From assembly GCF_003594915.1 (NCBI RefSeq), contig NZ_QZCS01000010.1, positions 1-64,000 on the forward strand: a DNA stretch of 64,000 bases, given 5' to 3'. Made by a program: the position numbers and the translations under genes. The DNA is from Enterobacter chuandaensis (GTDB lineage Bacteria; Pseudomonadota; Gammaproteobacteria; Enterobacterales; Enterobacteriaceae). The notes under the pieces were generated by a model that had not been told where the DNA came from, did not search any database, and saw only the letters and a list, made by a program, of their open reading frames with translations. This document shows, one piece after another, positions 10,758 to 20,786 of this stretch (position 1 is the stretch's first letter; every line of letters starts with the position of its first letter).

Positions 10758-11528
10758 TTATTTTTTAAAAGCGTCCGCTAATTTCTGCGTGGCCGAGCGG
10801 AATACGCCGAGGTCGCTGCCGACGGCAACGAAGGTCGCGCCCCATTCCAGGTAGCGGCGGGCATCGGCTTCAACCGGCGCCAGAATGCCGCACGGTTTGC
10901 CGTGCGCTTTGGCGCGGGCAAAGATGTGCTGGATAGCGCGCTGCACGTCAGGGTGGCTGGCGTTGCCCAGATGGCCAAAGGCGGCAGCCAGATCGCTTGG
11001 GCCAACGAAGATACCGTCCACGCCGTTTGTGGCTGCAATCGCATCGACGTTATCAACGCCCTGCTGGCTCTCGATTTGGACCAGAATGGTGATGTTGTTA
11101 TTGGACTGGGCGAAGTAGTCCGGCACGGTGCCAAACATGTTGGCGCGGTGCGATACGGAGACGCCACGGATCCCTTCTGGCGGATAGCGCGTAGAGGCCA
11201 CGGCCAGCGCCGCCTGTTCTTCCGTTTCCACAAACGGGATCAGGAAATTGTAGAAACCGATATCCAGCAGACGCTTGATAATCACCGGCTCGTTAGTTGG
11301 CACGCGCACCACCGGCGCGCTGGGGCTGCCTTTCAGCGCCATCAGCTGCGGAATAAAGGTGCTGATATCGTTCGGCGCATGTTCACCGTCCAGCACCAGC
11401 CAGTCGAACCCGGCCAGGCCCAGCACTTCGGTGCTGATGGGGTTTGCCAGCGCCGACCAACAGCCAATCTGAATCTGGTGCGCCGCGAGGGCGGCTTTAA
11501 ACTTATTCGGGAAGATATCGTTATTCAT
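10758..11528 (-). CDS. garL: 5-keto-4-deoxy-D-glucarate aldolase
   Basis: A 256-residue HpcH/HpaI-family class II aldolase that splits 5-keto-4-deoxy-D-glucarate to pyruvate and tartronate semialdehyde, the substrate of the next gene product GarR. The active-site segment [10 protein letters not shown] places His50 as in the E. coli enzyme; metal-binding regions VQIES and GPSDLA follow. The start is ATG at 11528, with AAGGG 7 bases upstream. It is the first gene of a two-gene operon; E. coli has the transporter garP before it. Confidence 0.96.
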   Translation of the reverse strand: MNNDIFPNKFKAALAAHQIQIGCWSALANPISTEVLGLAGFDWLVLDGEHAPNDISTFIPQLMALKGSPSAPVVRVPTNEPVIIKRLLDIGFYNFLIPFVETEEQAALAVASTRYPPEGIRGVSVSHRANMFGTVPDYFAQSNNNITILVQIESQQGVDNVDAIAATNGVDGIFVGPSDLAAAFGHLGNASHPDVQRAIQHIFARAKAHGKPCGILAPVEADARRYLEWGATFVAVGSDLGVFRSATQKLADAFKK

Positions 11529-11885
11529 CACTTAACCCTTTTTCATTCCGCAGTTTTAGCCAGTATTATTTATTCCAGAACAGATTCTTTATATTTATTT
11601 CTCTGACTGAATATTGGCGTTATAAAATCGTCATTCAGTATAATCGGCTCTACACGGCAGCACATTGTTTTGATGCTCAAGTATCGCGCTGCATTTCAAC
11701 GCTATTTTGAGCATATGCACAAAGCAGTGGGCGCTAATGCACAGAATCAAGGATTAGTCCGCCTGAACCGATCGCGATCACATTTTCACGTTTCCTCTCC
11801 TGACATGCTTTATTTCTGCGTTAAGAAAACGATTATCCAACGAGTTATTTTTCATAGCTGAAACTTTGCCGGAGAAGAGTGAATA
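11529..11885. promoter_or_regulatory. garL-garD divergent promoter region
   Basis: 357 bases separate the divergent starts. The region is AT-rich. A near-perfect 16-bp palindrome TTGAGCATATGCACAA (11707-11722) sits near the centre. In E. coli the gar genes are activated by CdaR from this interval, so the palindrome is a candidate CdaR site (inference). Another run TAATGCACAGAATCAA at about 11735-11750 repeats part of it. A 63-codon frame at 11670-11861 is not convincing as a gene. Confidence 0.5.
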
Positions 11886-13457
11886 ATGGCCGATATTGCA
11901 ATTAGAGAGGCATCGCCGACAGCGTTTTATATTAAAGTTCACGATACGGATAACGTGGCGATTATTGTCAACGACAATGGCTTAAAAGCAGGCACCCGCT
12001 TCCCGGACGGGCTGGAGCTGATTGAGCATATTCCGCAGGGACACAAGGTCGCGCTGGTGGATATTCCTGCCCACGGAGAAATCGTGCGCTACGGCGAAGT
12101 CATCGGCTATGCGGTGCGCGCTATTCCCCAGGGTAGCTGGATTGAGGAGTCTCTGGTGACGCTGCCAGAAGCACCGCCGCTGAATACGCTTCCGCTGGCG
12201 ACCCGCGTTCCTGAAGCTTTGCCGCCGCTGGAGGGCTATACCTTTGAAGGCTACCGCAATGCGGACGGCAGCGTCGGCACCAAAAACCTGCTCGGCATTA
12301 CCACCAGCGTGCACTGCGTGGCGGGCGTGGTGGATTACGTGGTGAAAATCATTGAGCGCGATCTGCTGCCGAAGTACCCGAACGTCGACGGCGTGGTGGG
12401 TCTTAACCACCTGTACGGCTGCGGCGTAGCGATCAACGCACCAGCGGCGGTTGTGCCTATCCGTACCATTCACAATATCGCCCTGAACCCGAACTTTGGC
12501 GGTGAGGTAATGGTGATTGGTCTCGGCTGTGAAAAATTGCAGCCAGAGCGCCTGCTGCAGGGCACCGAAGATGTCAAAGCCATTCCGGCGGATGAGGCCA
12601 GCATTGTGCGCCTGCAGGACGAGCGCCACGTTGGTTTCCGGTCAATGGTCGACGATATTCTGCAGGTAGCAGAGCGTCATCTGGATAAACTCAACCGCCG
12701 CCAGCGCGAAACGTGCCCGGCGTCGGAACTGGTGGTGGGCACCCAGTGCGGCGGCAGCGATGCGTTTTCCGGCGTGACGGCTAACCCGGCGGTGGGCTAT
12801 GCGTCCGATCTGCTGGTTCGCTGCGGCGCCACGGTGATGTTCTCTGAAGTGACCGAGGTGCGTGATGCTATCCATTTACTCACGCCGCGCGCCGTCAACG
12901 AAGAGGTGGGCAAACGCCTGCTTGAGGAGATGGCCTGGTACGATAACTATCTCGATATGGGCAAAACCGACCGCAGCGCCAACCCGTCTCCGGGGAACAA
13001 GAAAGGCGGCCTGGCGAACGTGGTAGAAAAAGCCCTCGGTTCGATTGCCAAATCCGGCCAGAGCGCGATTGTGGAAGTGCTCTCTCCGGGCCAGCGCCCG
13101 ACGAAGCGCGGCCTGATTTATGCGGCTACGCCTGCCAGCGACTTTGTTTGCGGCACTCAGCAGGTGGCGTCGGGTATTACGGTGCAGGTGTTTACTACCG
13201 GGCGCGGCACGCCCTACGGCCTGATGGCGGTCCCGGTGATCAAGATGGCGACCCGCACCGAGCTGGCAAACCGCTGGTATGACTTAATGGATATCAACGC
13301 GGGAACTATTGCCACCGGGGAAGAGAGTATTGAAGACGTGGGCTGGAAACTGTTCCACTTCATTCTGGATGTGGCGAGCGGGCGGAAGAAAACGTTCTCG
13401 GACCAGTGGGGGCTGCATAATCAGCTGGCGGTGTTTAACCCGGCGCCGGTGACGTGA
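11886..13457 (+). CDS. garD: Galactarate dehydratase
   Basis: A 523-residue UxaA-family dehydratase that converts galactarate to 5-keto-4-deoxy-D-glucarate, the substrate of GarL. A short N-terminal SAF-type domain covers about residues 1-100. The C-terminal catalytic domain begins around [14 protein letters not shown] and contains conserved cysteines in [17 protein letters not shown] and [12 protein letters not shown], where metal binding is expected. The ATG has GAGAAG about 8 bases upstream. It is divergent from garLR and is probably under the same CdaR control. Confidence 0.96.
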   Translation: MADIAIREASPTAFYIKVHDTDNVAIIVNDNGLKAGTRFPDGLELIEHIPQGHKVALVDIPAHGEIVRYGEVIGYAVRAIPQGSWIEESLVTLPEAPPLNTLPLATRVPEALPPLEGYTFEGYRNADGSVGTKNLLGITTSVHCVAGVVDYVVKIIERDLLPKYPNVDGVVGLNHLYGCGVAINAPAAVVPIRTIHNIALNPNFGGEVMVIGLGCEKLQPERLLQGTEDVKAIPADEASIVRLQDERHVGFRSMVDDILQVAERHLDKLNRRQRETCPASELVVGTQCGGSDAFSGVTANPAVGYASDLLVRCGATVMFSEVTEVRDAIHLLTPRAVNEEVGKRLLEEMAWYDNYLDMGKTDRSANPSPGNKKGGLANVVEKALGSIAKSGQSAIVEVLSPGQRPTKRGLIYAATPASDFVCGTQQVASGITVQVFTTGRGTPYGLMAVPVIKMATRTELANRWYDLMDINAGTIATGEESIEDVGWKLFHFILDVASGRKKTFSDQWGLHNQLAVFNPAPVT

Positions 13458-13460
13458 TGG

Positions 13461-13495
13461 CCCCTCACCCTGCCCTCTCCCCATAGGGGAGAGGG
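13461..13495. repeat. Dispersed enterobacterial hairpin repeat after garD
   Basis: The stretch holds a perfect 10-bp inverted repeat CCCTCTCCCC-ATA-GGGGAGAGGG preceded by CCCCTCACCC. This is a common dispersed palindrome of enterobacterial intergenic regions. It lies between the convergent garD and agaR genes and may end transcripts, but no T-run follows on either strand. Confidence 0.6.
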
Positions 13496-13503
13496 TAAAA
13501 AAC

Positions 13504-14307
13504 TTAAACCAGCACCACGTCAATCCCGCTTTTCCGCAGCCCATCCAGGCTTTCCGCAGGAATGCCTTCATCGACAATAATCATATCAATCCGTTGCGTA
13601 TCAATGATTTTATGCAGGCTTGAGCGGTTAAACTTGCTGGAGTCTGTCACGACAATAATACGCTCTGCCACCTCGCACATTTTGCGGTTCAGGCGTGCTT
13701 CATCCTCGTTGTGCGTGCTCACACCGCGATCGAGATCGATAGCGTCAACGCCCAGGAACAGCAGATCAAAGTGATAATTCTGTAAGGACTGTTCCGCCTG
13801 GTCGCCGTAGAAGGACTGCGACTGACGCCGCAAGTGCCCTCCGGTCATCAGCAGCTCTACCCCTTCTGCTTCCAGCAACGCATTCGCCACGTTCATCCCG
13901 TTGGTCATCGCAATGACGTCCGTGTGCTGGCGCAGCATACGGGCGATCTCAAACGTCGTGGTGCCGGAATCCAGAATAATGCGGTGCCCCGGCTTCACCA
14001 GCGCGGCGGCGGCCTGGGCGATGCTACGCTTCACCGCCGTATTGAGCGAGCTTTTATCCTCAACGGAAGGCTCGACGCCAGGCGCATTCCCTTCGCAGAT
14101 CAGCGCCCCGCCGTAGGCGCGAACGGCAATCCCCTGCTTTTCCAGAAACGCCAGATCGTTACGGATCGTCACCGTCGACACGCCGTACAGATGTGAAAGA
14201 TCGTTAACCTGCACGCTTCCCTGCGCCCGCAACCGCTGAATGATCTGCTCTCGCCTTTCACTGGTACCGGTGATGCGCTTCTCTGCGGATGAATCGCTGC
14301 TGCTCAT
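13504..14307 (-). CDS. agaR: DeoR-family repressor of the aga regulon
   Basis: A 267-residue DeoR/GlpR-type repressor. The N-terminal helix-turn-helix covers about residues 18-72, with [17 protein letters not shown] as the recognition region. A sugar-phosphate-sensing DeoRC domain follows ([44 protein letters not shown]). It is divergent from kbaZ and the gap contains four operator-like sequences, so it most likely represses itself and both aga operons until an amino-sugar phosphate is present. Confidence 0.93.
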   Translation of the reverse strand: MSSSDSSAEKRITGTSERREQIIQRLRAQGSVQVNDLSHLYGVSTVTIRNDLAFLEKQGIAVRAYGGALICEGNAPGVEPSVEDKSSLNTAVKRSIAQAAAALVKPGHRIILDSGTTTFEIARMLRQHTDVIAMTNGMNVANALLEAEGVELLMTGGHLRRQSQSFYGDQAEQSLQNYHFDLLFLGVDAIDLDRGVSTHNEDEARLNRKMCEVAERIIVVTDSSKFNRSSLHKIIDTQRIDMIIVDEGIPAESLDGLRKSGIDVVLV

Positions 14308-14325
14308 ACGAGATCCTTAATAAAT

Positions 14326-14349
14326 TAACTTTCGTTTCATTTCGTTTTG
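14326..14349 (+). promoter_or_regulatory. AgaR operator 1
   Basis: TAACTTTCGTTTCATTTCGT plus TTTG matches all 24 positions of the E. coli AgaR consensus as I recall it, WRMMTTTCRTTTYRTTTYNYTTKK. It lies 18 bases upstream of agaR, where binding would block agaR transcription. Confidence 0.75.
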
Positions 14350-14421
14350 TCTATTAACGCCTTTCTTTTTAGCGAATGCAAGTGCTGTCTGGCGGACACA
14401 CGTAAGCCTTCCTATAGCTGA

Positions 14422-14445
14422 AACCTTTCATTATGTTTCTTTTGT
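14422..14445 (+). promoter_or_regulatory. AgaR operator 2 and possible CRP site
   Basis: AACCTTTCATTATGTTTCTT plus TTGT fits the AgaR consensus with one mismatch. TGTGAAACAGATCGGA at 14443-14458 overlaps it and is a moderate match to a CRP site, which would suit catabolite control of kbaZ-agaVWEF. Confidence 0.55.
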
Positions 14446-14465
14446 GAAACAGATCGGAAAACCAT

Positions 14466-14527
14466 TATCTTTCGTTTTATTTTTACACCACCATAATGCA
14501 GGATTAAATGAAACAAAACGAAAGATA
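14466..14527. promoter_or_regulatory. AgaR operators 3 and 4 before kbaZ
   Basis: A partial match in plus orientation starts at 14466 (TATCTTTCGTTTTATTT). A good match in minus orientation spans 14504-14527 (TATCTTTCGTTTTGTTTCAT read on the minus strand). Operator 4 ends 31 bases before the kbaZ start, and the two face each other. Confidence 0.6.
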
Positions 14528-14558
14528 AATATCATTACCATCCGAAATGGAGAGGAAA

Positions 14559-15854
14559 GTGAAACATCTGACAGAAATGGTGGAACAACATAAACGGGGG
14601 AATGCAAACGGGATTTATGCCGTCTGTTCCGCACATCCACTGGTGCTTGAAGCTGCCATTCGTTACGCCCATTCACGCCAGACGCCACTGCTGATTGAAG
14701 CGACCTCAAACCAGGTGGATCAGTTTGGCGGCTATACCGGCATGACCCCCGCCGATTTCCACGGGTTCGTCTGTAAGCTGGCGCAATCGCTTGGTTTCCC
14801 GACATCACAGCTGATCCTCGGCGGCGATCATTTAGGACCTAACCGCTGGCAAAACCTGCCTGCTCTGCAGGCGATGACGAACGCCGACGATCTGATCAAA
14901 AGCTACGTGGCAGCCGGGTTCAAGAAGATCCATCTCGACTGCAGCATGTCCTGCGAGGACGATCCGGTCCCCTTGACCGACGCGATTGTCGCCGGGCGCG
15001 CCGCGCGTCTGGCTAAGGTTGCCGAAGCGACCTGTCGCGAGCAGTTTGGTGAATCCGATCTGGTCTACGTTATCGGCACGGAAGTGCCGGTCCCGGGTGG
15101 CGCACACGACACGCTCACCGAACTTGACGTCACCACGCCAGAGGCAGCACGCGCCACCCTTGAAGCCCACCGCCACGCGTTCGAAAAGGAAGGCTTAAAC
15201 GACATCTGGCCGCGCATCATTGGCCTTGTGGTCCAGCCGGGTGTGGAGTTCGACCACGCGCACGTCTGTGACTATCAGCCCAAAAAAGCCGTCGCGCTGA
15301 GTGAAATGGTCGAAGGGTACGACACACTGGTGTTTGAAGCGCACTCCACCGATTACCAGACGCCGCAGGCGCTGCGTCAGTTGGTGAACGATCACTTCGC
15401 TATTTTAAAAGTCGGCCCTGCCCTGACCTTTGCCCTGCGCGAAGCGCTGTTCTCACTGGCCGCCATTGAAGAAGAACTGCTGCCAGCGAAAGCCAGCTCG
15501 GGTCTGCGTCACGTTCTGGAAAACGTGATGCTCGATCGCCCGGAATACTGGCAAAGCCACTACCACGGCGACGGCAATGCGCGGCGTCTGGCGCGCGGCT
15601 ACAGCTACTCCGACCGCGTGCGCTATTACTGGCCGGACAGCCAGATTGACGACGCCTTTGAACGACTGGTGCGCAACCTGGCAGACGAACCCATCCCGCT
15701 GCCGCTTATCAGCCAGTATCTGCCACTGCAGTACAGCAAAGTTCGCGAGGACGCTCTCAAGTCAACGCCACGGGAACTCATCATTGACCACATTCAGGAC
15801 ATACTCCAGCAGTACCATGCCGCCTGCGAAGGCGTAACGACTCCACACGCATAA
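14559..15854 (+). CDS. kbaZ: Tagatose-1,6-bisphosphate aldolase subunit KbaZ (AgaZ)
   Basis: A 431-residue GatZ/KbaZ-family protein required for full activity and stability of the class II aldolase KbaY, encoded 5 kb downstream. Recognisable stretches include [38 protein letters not shown] and [12 protein letters not shown] use the GTG at 14559 ([10 protein letters not shown]) because GGAG lies six bases before it and the protein then matches E. coli KbaZ. An ATG at 14547 would add four residues. It is the first gene of the kbaZ-agaVWEF operon. Confidence 0.93.
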   Translation: MKHLTEMVEQHKRGNANGIYAVCSAHPLVLEAAIRYAHSRQTPLLIEATSNQVDQFGGYTGMTPADFHGFVCKLAQSLGFPTSQLILGGDHLGPNRWQNLPALQAMTNADDLIKSYVAAGFKKIHLDCSMSCEDDPVPLTDAIVAGRAARLAKVAEATCREQFGESDLVYVIGTEVPVPGGAHDTLTELDVTTPEAARATLEAHRHAFEKEGLNDIWPRIIGLVVQPGVEFDHAHVCDYQPKKAVALSEMVEGYDTLVFEAHSTDYQTPQALRQLVNDHFAILKVGPALTFALREALFSLAAIEEELLPAKASSGLRHVLENVMLDRPEYWQSHYHGDGNARRLARGYSYSDRVRYYWPDSQIDDAFERLVRNLADEPIPLPLISQYLPLQYSKVREDALKSTPRELIIDHIQDILQQYHAACEGVTTPHA

Positions 15855-15873
15855 TTAAAAAGAGGAAAACGCT

Positions 15874-16347
15874 ATGCCAAACATTGTCTTATGCCGCATT
15901 GATGAACGCCTGATCCACGGACAGGTGGGCGTGCAGTGGGTGGGGTTTGCGGGGGCAAACCTGGTGCTGGTGGCAAATGACGAGGTTGCAGACGATCCGG
16001 TTCAACAAAACCTGATGGAAATGGTACTCGCGGAAGGGATCGCCGTGCGTTTCTGGTCGCTGCAAAAAACGATCGACAACATTCACCGCGCCGCTGACCG
16101 CCAGAAAATTCTGCTGGTCTGCAAATCACCCGCCGATTTTCTGAAGCTGGTTGAAGGCGGCGTACCTATCACCCGTATCAATGTCGGAAACATGCACTAC
16201 GCCAGTGGCAAACAGCAAATTGCCAAAACGGTCTCTGTCGACGCGAACGATATCGCAGCGTTCAACGGCCTGAAAGCGGCCGGGGTGGAATGCTTTGTTC
16301 AGGGCGTCCCAACAGAGACCGCTTTGGATCTCTTTAAACTGCTTTGA
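15874..16347 (+). CDS. agaV: GalNAc-specific PTS enzyme IIB
   Basis: A 157-residue mannose-family EIIB. The phosphorylated histidine is His15 in CRIDERLIHGQV, the family's N-terminal motif. It passes phosphate from AgaF to N-acetylgalactosamine during transport through AgaW/AgaE. It starts 19 bases after kbaZ with AGAGGAAA upstream. By position and sequence it is AgaV rather than the galactosamine paralog AgaB. Confidence 0.9.
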   Translation: MPNIVLCRIDERLIHGQVGVQWVGFAGANLVLVANDEVADDPVQQNLMEMVLAEGIAVRFWSLQKTIDNIHRAADRQKILLVCKSPADFLKLVEGGVPITRINVGNMHYASGKQQIAKTVSVDANDIAAFNGLKAAGVECFVQGVPTETALDLFKLL

Positions 16348-16357
16348 GGGATTCACA

Positions 16358-17137
16358 ATGGAAATCAGTCTGTTGCAGGCATTCGCGCTGGGGCTTCTTG
16401 CCTTTATCGCGGGCCTGGATATGTTTAACGGCTTAACACATATGCACCGCCCGGTGGTGCTTGGCCCCCTGGTCGGTCTGATTCTGGGCGATCTGCATAC
16501 CGGGATCCTGACCGGCGGTACGTTAGAGCTGGTCTGGATGGGTCTGGTGCCGCTTGCGGGCGCGCAGCCGCCAAACGTGATTATCGGCACTATCGTCGGC
16601 ACCACGTTTGCCATCACCACGGGCGTGAAGCCGGATGTCGCCGTTGGGGTCGCGGTGCCGTTTGCCGTGGCGGTTCAGATGGGTATCACCTTCCTCTTCT
16701 CCGTGATGTCCGGCGTGATGTCCCGCTGCGATCGCATGGCGGCCAATGCGGACACCAACGGCATTGAGCGGGTTAACTATCTCGCCCTGCTGGCGCTGGG
16801 TATCTTCTACTTCCTGTGTGCATTTCTGCCGATTTACTTCGGTGCGGAACACGCGAAAACCGCCATTGATGTCCTGCCGGAACGTCTGATAGACGGCCTT
16901 GGCGTCGCGGGCGGCATCATGCCAGCCATCGGCTTCGCCGTGCTGCTGAAGATCATGATGAAAAACGTCTACATCCCTTACTTCATTATTGGTTTTGTCG
17001 CCGCGGCCTGGCTGAAGCTTCCGGTGCTGGCGATTGCAGCAGCGGCACTGGCAATGGCGCTGATTGACCTGATGCGTAAATCACCTGAACCGGCGGCTCC
17101 CGCAGCTCAGAAAGAGGAATTCGAAGATGGCATCTAA
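16358..17137 (+). CDS. agaW: GalNAc-specific PTS enzyme IIC
   Basis: A 259-residue mannose-family EIIC membrane protein forming the sugar channel together with AgaE. It is strongly hydrophobic with glycine-rich stretches (LVWMGLVPLAGAQPPNVIIG). I use the ATG at 16358 (MEISLLQAF), which has GAGGG 7 bases upstream spanning the agaV stop; the gap is only 10 bases. The C-terminal 20 residues are soluble and rich in Pro, Ala and Glu. The gene overlaps agaE by 11 bases. In E. coli K-12 neighbouring aga genes are deleted, whereas here the unit is complete. Confidence 0.9.
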   Translation: MEISLLQAFALGLLAFIAGLDMFNGLTHMHRPVVLGPLVGLILGDLHTGILTGGTLELVWMGLVPLAGAQPPNVIIGTIVGTTFAITTGVKPDVAVGVAVPFAVAVQMGITFLFSVMSGVMSRCDRMAANADTNGIERVNYLALLALGIFYFLCAFLPIYFGAEHAKTAIDVLPERLIDGLGVAGGIMPAIGFAVLLKIMMKNVYIPYFIIGFVAAAWLKLPVLAIAAAALAMALIDLMRKSPEPAAPAAQKEEFEDGI

Positions 17138-18005
17138 CCAAACCACCCTGCCGGGCATCTCTGAAAATGAAGAGACCCTGCTCACCGGCGTGAATGAAAA
17201 CGTCTATGAAGACCAGACCATTGGCGCGGAGCTGACGAAGAAAGACATTAACCGCGTGGCCTGGCGCTCCATGCTGTTACAGGCGTCGTTCAACTACGAG
17301 CGTATGCAGGCCTCCGGCTGGCTGTATGGGCTACTGCCTGCCCTGAAAAAGATCCACACCAATAAGCGTGACCTGGCGCGCGCCATGAAAGGCCACATGG
17401 GGTTCTTTAATACCCACCCGTTTCTGGTGACCTTTGTTATCGGCATTATCCTGGCAATGGAGCGTTCCAAGCAGGATGTAAACAGCATTCAGAGCACCAA
17501 AATTGCGGTCGGTGCTCCGCTCGGCGGCATCGGCGACGCCATGTTCTGGCTGACCCTGCTGCCCATCTGCGGCGGTATCGGCGCCAGCCTGGCACTGCAG
17601 GGGTCGATTCTGGGCGCCGTGGTCTTTATCGTCCTGTTTAACGTGGTGCACCTCGGCCTGCGTTTTGGCCTGGCGCATTACGCTTACCGGATGGGCGTGG
17701 CGGCCATTCCGCTTATTAAAGCCAACACCAAAAAGGTCGGCCATGCTGCGTCCATTGTGGGGATGACGGTGATCGGTGCGCTGGTGGCGACCTACGTGCG
17801 CCTGAATACCACGCTCGAAATCAAAGCCGGGGATGCAGTTGTTAAGCTGCAAACCGACGTGATTGACAAGCTGATGCCCGCTTTTTTACCGCTGGTTTAC
17901 ACCCTGACCATGTTCTGGCTGGTGCGCCGCGGCTGGAGCCCGCTGCGCCTGATTGGCATCACCGTAGTGCTGGGCGTTGTCGGTAAATTCTGTCACTTCC
18001 TGTAA
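17127..18005 (+). CDS. agaE: GalNAc-specific PTS enzyme IID
   Basis: A 292-residue mannose-family EIID membrane protein that partners AgaW. A soluble N-terminal part carries the family pattern TKKDINRVAWRSMLLQASFN and YERMQASGWLYGLLPALKK. GAPLGGIGDAMFW follows, and then C-terminal membrane spans. It overlaps agaW by 11 bases, indicating translational coupling. E. coli K-12 lost agaE in a deletion; here the gene is intact. Confidence 0.92.
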   Translation: MASNQTTLPGISENEETLLTGVNENVYEDQTIGAELTKKDINRVAWRSMLLQASFNYERMQASGWLYGLLPALKKIHTNKRDLARAMKGHMGFFNTHPFLVTFVIGIILAMERSKQDVNSIQSTKIAVGAPLGGIGDAMFWLTLLPICGGIGASLALQGSILGAVVFIVLFNVVHLGLRFGLAHYAYRMGVAAIPLIKANTKKVGHAASIVGMTVIGALVATYVRLNTTLEIKAGDAVVKLQTDVIDKLMPAFLPLVYTLTMFWLVRRGWSPLRLIGITVVLGVVGKFCHFL

Positions 18006-18021
18006 AAGCAAAGAGGTTGCG

Positions 18022-18456
18022 ATGTTAGGCATTATTTTGACGGGGCACGGCGGCTTTGCCAGCGGGCTTGAACAGGCGATGAGGCAGATCCTTGGCGAGC
18101 AGCCGCAGTTTATCGCCATCGATTTTCCGGAAACCTCCACTACTGCCAGGCTGACCGCTCAGCTTGCGCAGGCGGTGAGTGAGCTGGATCCACAGCAGGA
18201 TATTATTTTTCTCACCGATCTTCTCGGCGGCACGCCGTTTCGCGTGGCGTCAACGCTCGCGATGCAAAGACCGGGTAGCGAAGTGATTACCGGCACCAAC
18301 CTGCAGCTTTTGCTGGAAATGGTGCTGGAACGTGACGGGTTAAGCAGCGAAGCGTTTCGTCTGCAGGCGCTGGCGTGTGGCCACCGCGGCCTGACCAGCC
18401 TGGTGGATGAACTGGGTCGCTGTCGCGAGGAAGCCCCCGCAGAGGAAGGAATATGA
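18022..18456 (+). CDS. agaF: GalNAc-specific PTS enzyme IIA
   Basis: A 144-residue mannose-family EIIA, the cytoplasmic protein phosphorylated by HPr. The active histidine is His9 in LTGHGGFASG, and the conserved DLLGGTPF segment follows. I use the ATG at 18022, with AGAGGT about 7 bases upstream. It completes a four-component PTS (AgaVWEF) and is the last gene of the unit; in E. coli C the deacetylase gene agaA comes next, but here a terminator does. Confidence 0.92.
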   Translation: MLGIILTGHGGFASGLEQAMRQILGEQPQFIAIDFPETSTTARLTAQLAQAVSELDPQQDIIFLTDLLGGTPFRVASTLAMQRPGSEVITGTNLQLLLEMVLERDGLSSEAFRLQALACGHRGLTSLVDELGRCREEAPAEEGI

Positions 18457-18509
18457 TTCGGTTACTTTCCCAGCGCTCGCCTTTGTAGTCTTACATAGCG
18501 TGTTCCGGT

Positions 18510-18545
18510 GGCCTTACGGCATCAGATCGTAAGGCCTTTCTTTTC
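18510..18545 (+). terminator. Terminator of kbaZ-agaVWEF
   Basis: GGCCTTACG (18510-18518) pairs with CGTAAGGCC (18528-18536), and a T-rich tail TTTCTTTTC follows. It separates the first aga operon from the agaS promoter. Confidence 0.85.
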
Positions 18546-18579
18546 CTTTCCTTGATCCTTCCCTTTCCTTTCACGATCA

Positions 18580-18680
18580 CACTTTTCGTTTTATTTCTTT
18601 TCTTTCATTGAACTTTCGATTTCTTTTCTATAGATTTTATTTAACTGCTAATGTGAACAAGTGAAACGAAACGAAAGATA
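18580..18680. promoter_or_regulatory. agaS promoter region with AgaR operators
   Basis: Three AgaR-type sequences are visible. The plus-strand match at 18580-18603 (TTTTCGTTTTATTTCTTT) is good and the one around 18610 (AACTTTCGATTTCTTTT) is weaker. The minus-strand match at 18657-18680 (TATCTTTCGTTTCGTTTCAC plus TTGT) has one mismatch to the recalled consensus. The arrangement mirrors the agaR-kbaZ gap, so AgaR should control both operons. Confidence 0.7.
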
Positions 18681-18733
18681 GCGACACGTTTGCCAGCGTC
18701 TGATGTGGATTTCACACGACTAAGGACTGAGTT

Positions 18734-19882
18734 ATGCCACAAACCACCGCCGCCGCCACAACCGGCACCTGGACCGAAGAGGAGATCCGCCAGCAGCCTG
18801 CCAGCTGGATCCGCTCACTCAACAACATTGATAATCTGCGCACCTCGATTGACGGTTTCCTGACGCCGCTGCTGCGTAAGCACGATCTGCGGATCGTCCT
18901 CACCGGCGCGGGCACCTCCGCGTTTATTGGCGAGATAATTGCCCCCTGGCTTGCGAGCCACACCGGGAAAAATGTTTCTGCCATACCGACAACCGATCTG
19001 GTCACCAACCCGATGGATTACTTCAGCCCGGCGCACCCGCTGCTGCTGGTCTCTTTTGCCCGCTCCGGCAATAGCCCGGAGAGCGTCGCCGCCGTTGAGC
19101 TGGCAAACCGGTTCGTGCCGGAGTGCTACCACCTGTCGATCACCTGCAACGAAGCGGGAAGCCTGTACCAGAACGCGGTCGACGGTGATAACGCCTTTGC
19201 CCTGCTGATGCCTGCCGAAACGCACGATCGCGGGTTCGCGATGACCAGCAGCATTACCACCATGATGGCAAGCTGCCTGGCTGTATTCGCACCAGAGACG
19301 ATCGGCAGCCAAAGCTTCCGTGACGTGGCCGATCGCTGCCAGGCGATCCTCACCTCGCTCGGGGATTTCAGCCAGGGCGTCTTTGGCAACGAACCGTGGA
19401 AACGCGTTGTGTATCTGGGAAGCGGCGGTCTGCAGGGCGCGGCGCGCGAATCGGCGCTGAAGGTGCTGGAGCTGACCGCGGGCAAGCTGGCGGCGTTTTA
19501 CGATTCGCCAACGGGCTTTCGTCACGGACCTAAGTCACTGGTGGATAACGAAACGCTGGTGGTGGTGTTTATCTCCAGCCATCCGTATACGCGTCAGTAC
19601 GATCTGGATCTGCTGGCCGAACTTCGCCGCGATCGCCAGGCCATGCGCGTGGTTGCCATCGCCGCTGAAAACGATCCGGTTATTGAAGCGGGGCCGCATA
19701 TCCTGCTGCCGCCTTCCCGTCCGTTTAACGATATGGAGCAGGCGTTCTGCTTCCTGATCTACGCCCAGGTCTTTGCACTGACCCAGTCTCTGCATGTTGG
19801 AAATACGCCGGACACGCCATCCGCCAGCGGAACGGTCAACCGCGTGGTTCAGGGCGTGGTTATTCATCCGTGGCAGGCTTAA
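18734..19882 (+). CDS. agaS: Galactosamine-6-phosphate deaminase/isomerase
   Basis: A 382-residue protein with two SIS sugar-phosphate domains (about residues 45-200 and 215-370). The first carries LTGAGTSAFIG and VSFARSGNSPES, the second LGSGGLQGAARESALKVLEL and PTGFRHGPKS. In E. coli AgaS converts galactosamine-6-phosphate to tagatose-6-phosphate and ammonia. It opens the agaS-kbaY-glycosidase operon, 54 bases after the last AgaR operator. Confidence 0.92.
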   Translation: MPQTTAAATTGTWTEEEIRQQPASWIRSLNNIDNLRTSIDGFLTPLLRKHDLRIVLTGAGTSAFIGEIIAPWLASHTGKNVSAIPTTDLVTNPMDYFSPAHPLLLVSFARSGNSPESVAAVELANRFVPECYHLSITCNEAGSLYQNAVDGDNAFALLMPAETHDRGFAMTSSITTMMASCLAVFAPETIGSQSFRDVADRCQAILTSLGDFSQGVFGNEPWKRVVYLGSGGLQGAARESALKVLELTAGKLAAFYDSPTGFRHGPKSLVDNETLVVVFISSHPYTRQYDLDLLAELRRDRQAMRVVAIAAENDPVIEAGPHILLPPSRPFNDMEQAFCFLIYAQVFALTQSLHVGNTPDTPSASGTVNRVVQGVVIHPWQA

Positions 19883-20767
<885 letters not shown>

Positions 20768-20786
20768 CCAAAAGGATCTTACCCTG

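Noticed and set aside
11670-11861. 63-codon frame in the garL-garD gap
   Set aside because: No ribosome binding site, no recognisable sequence, and it covers the likely operator.
13461-13500. Hairpin after garD as an intrinsic terminator
   Set aside because: It is followed by A residues on the plus strand and has no T-run after it on the minus strand, so I list it as a repeat.
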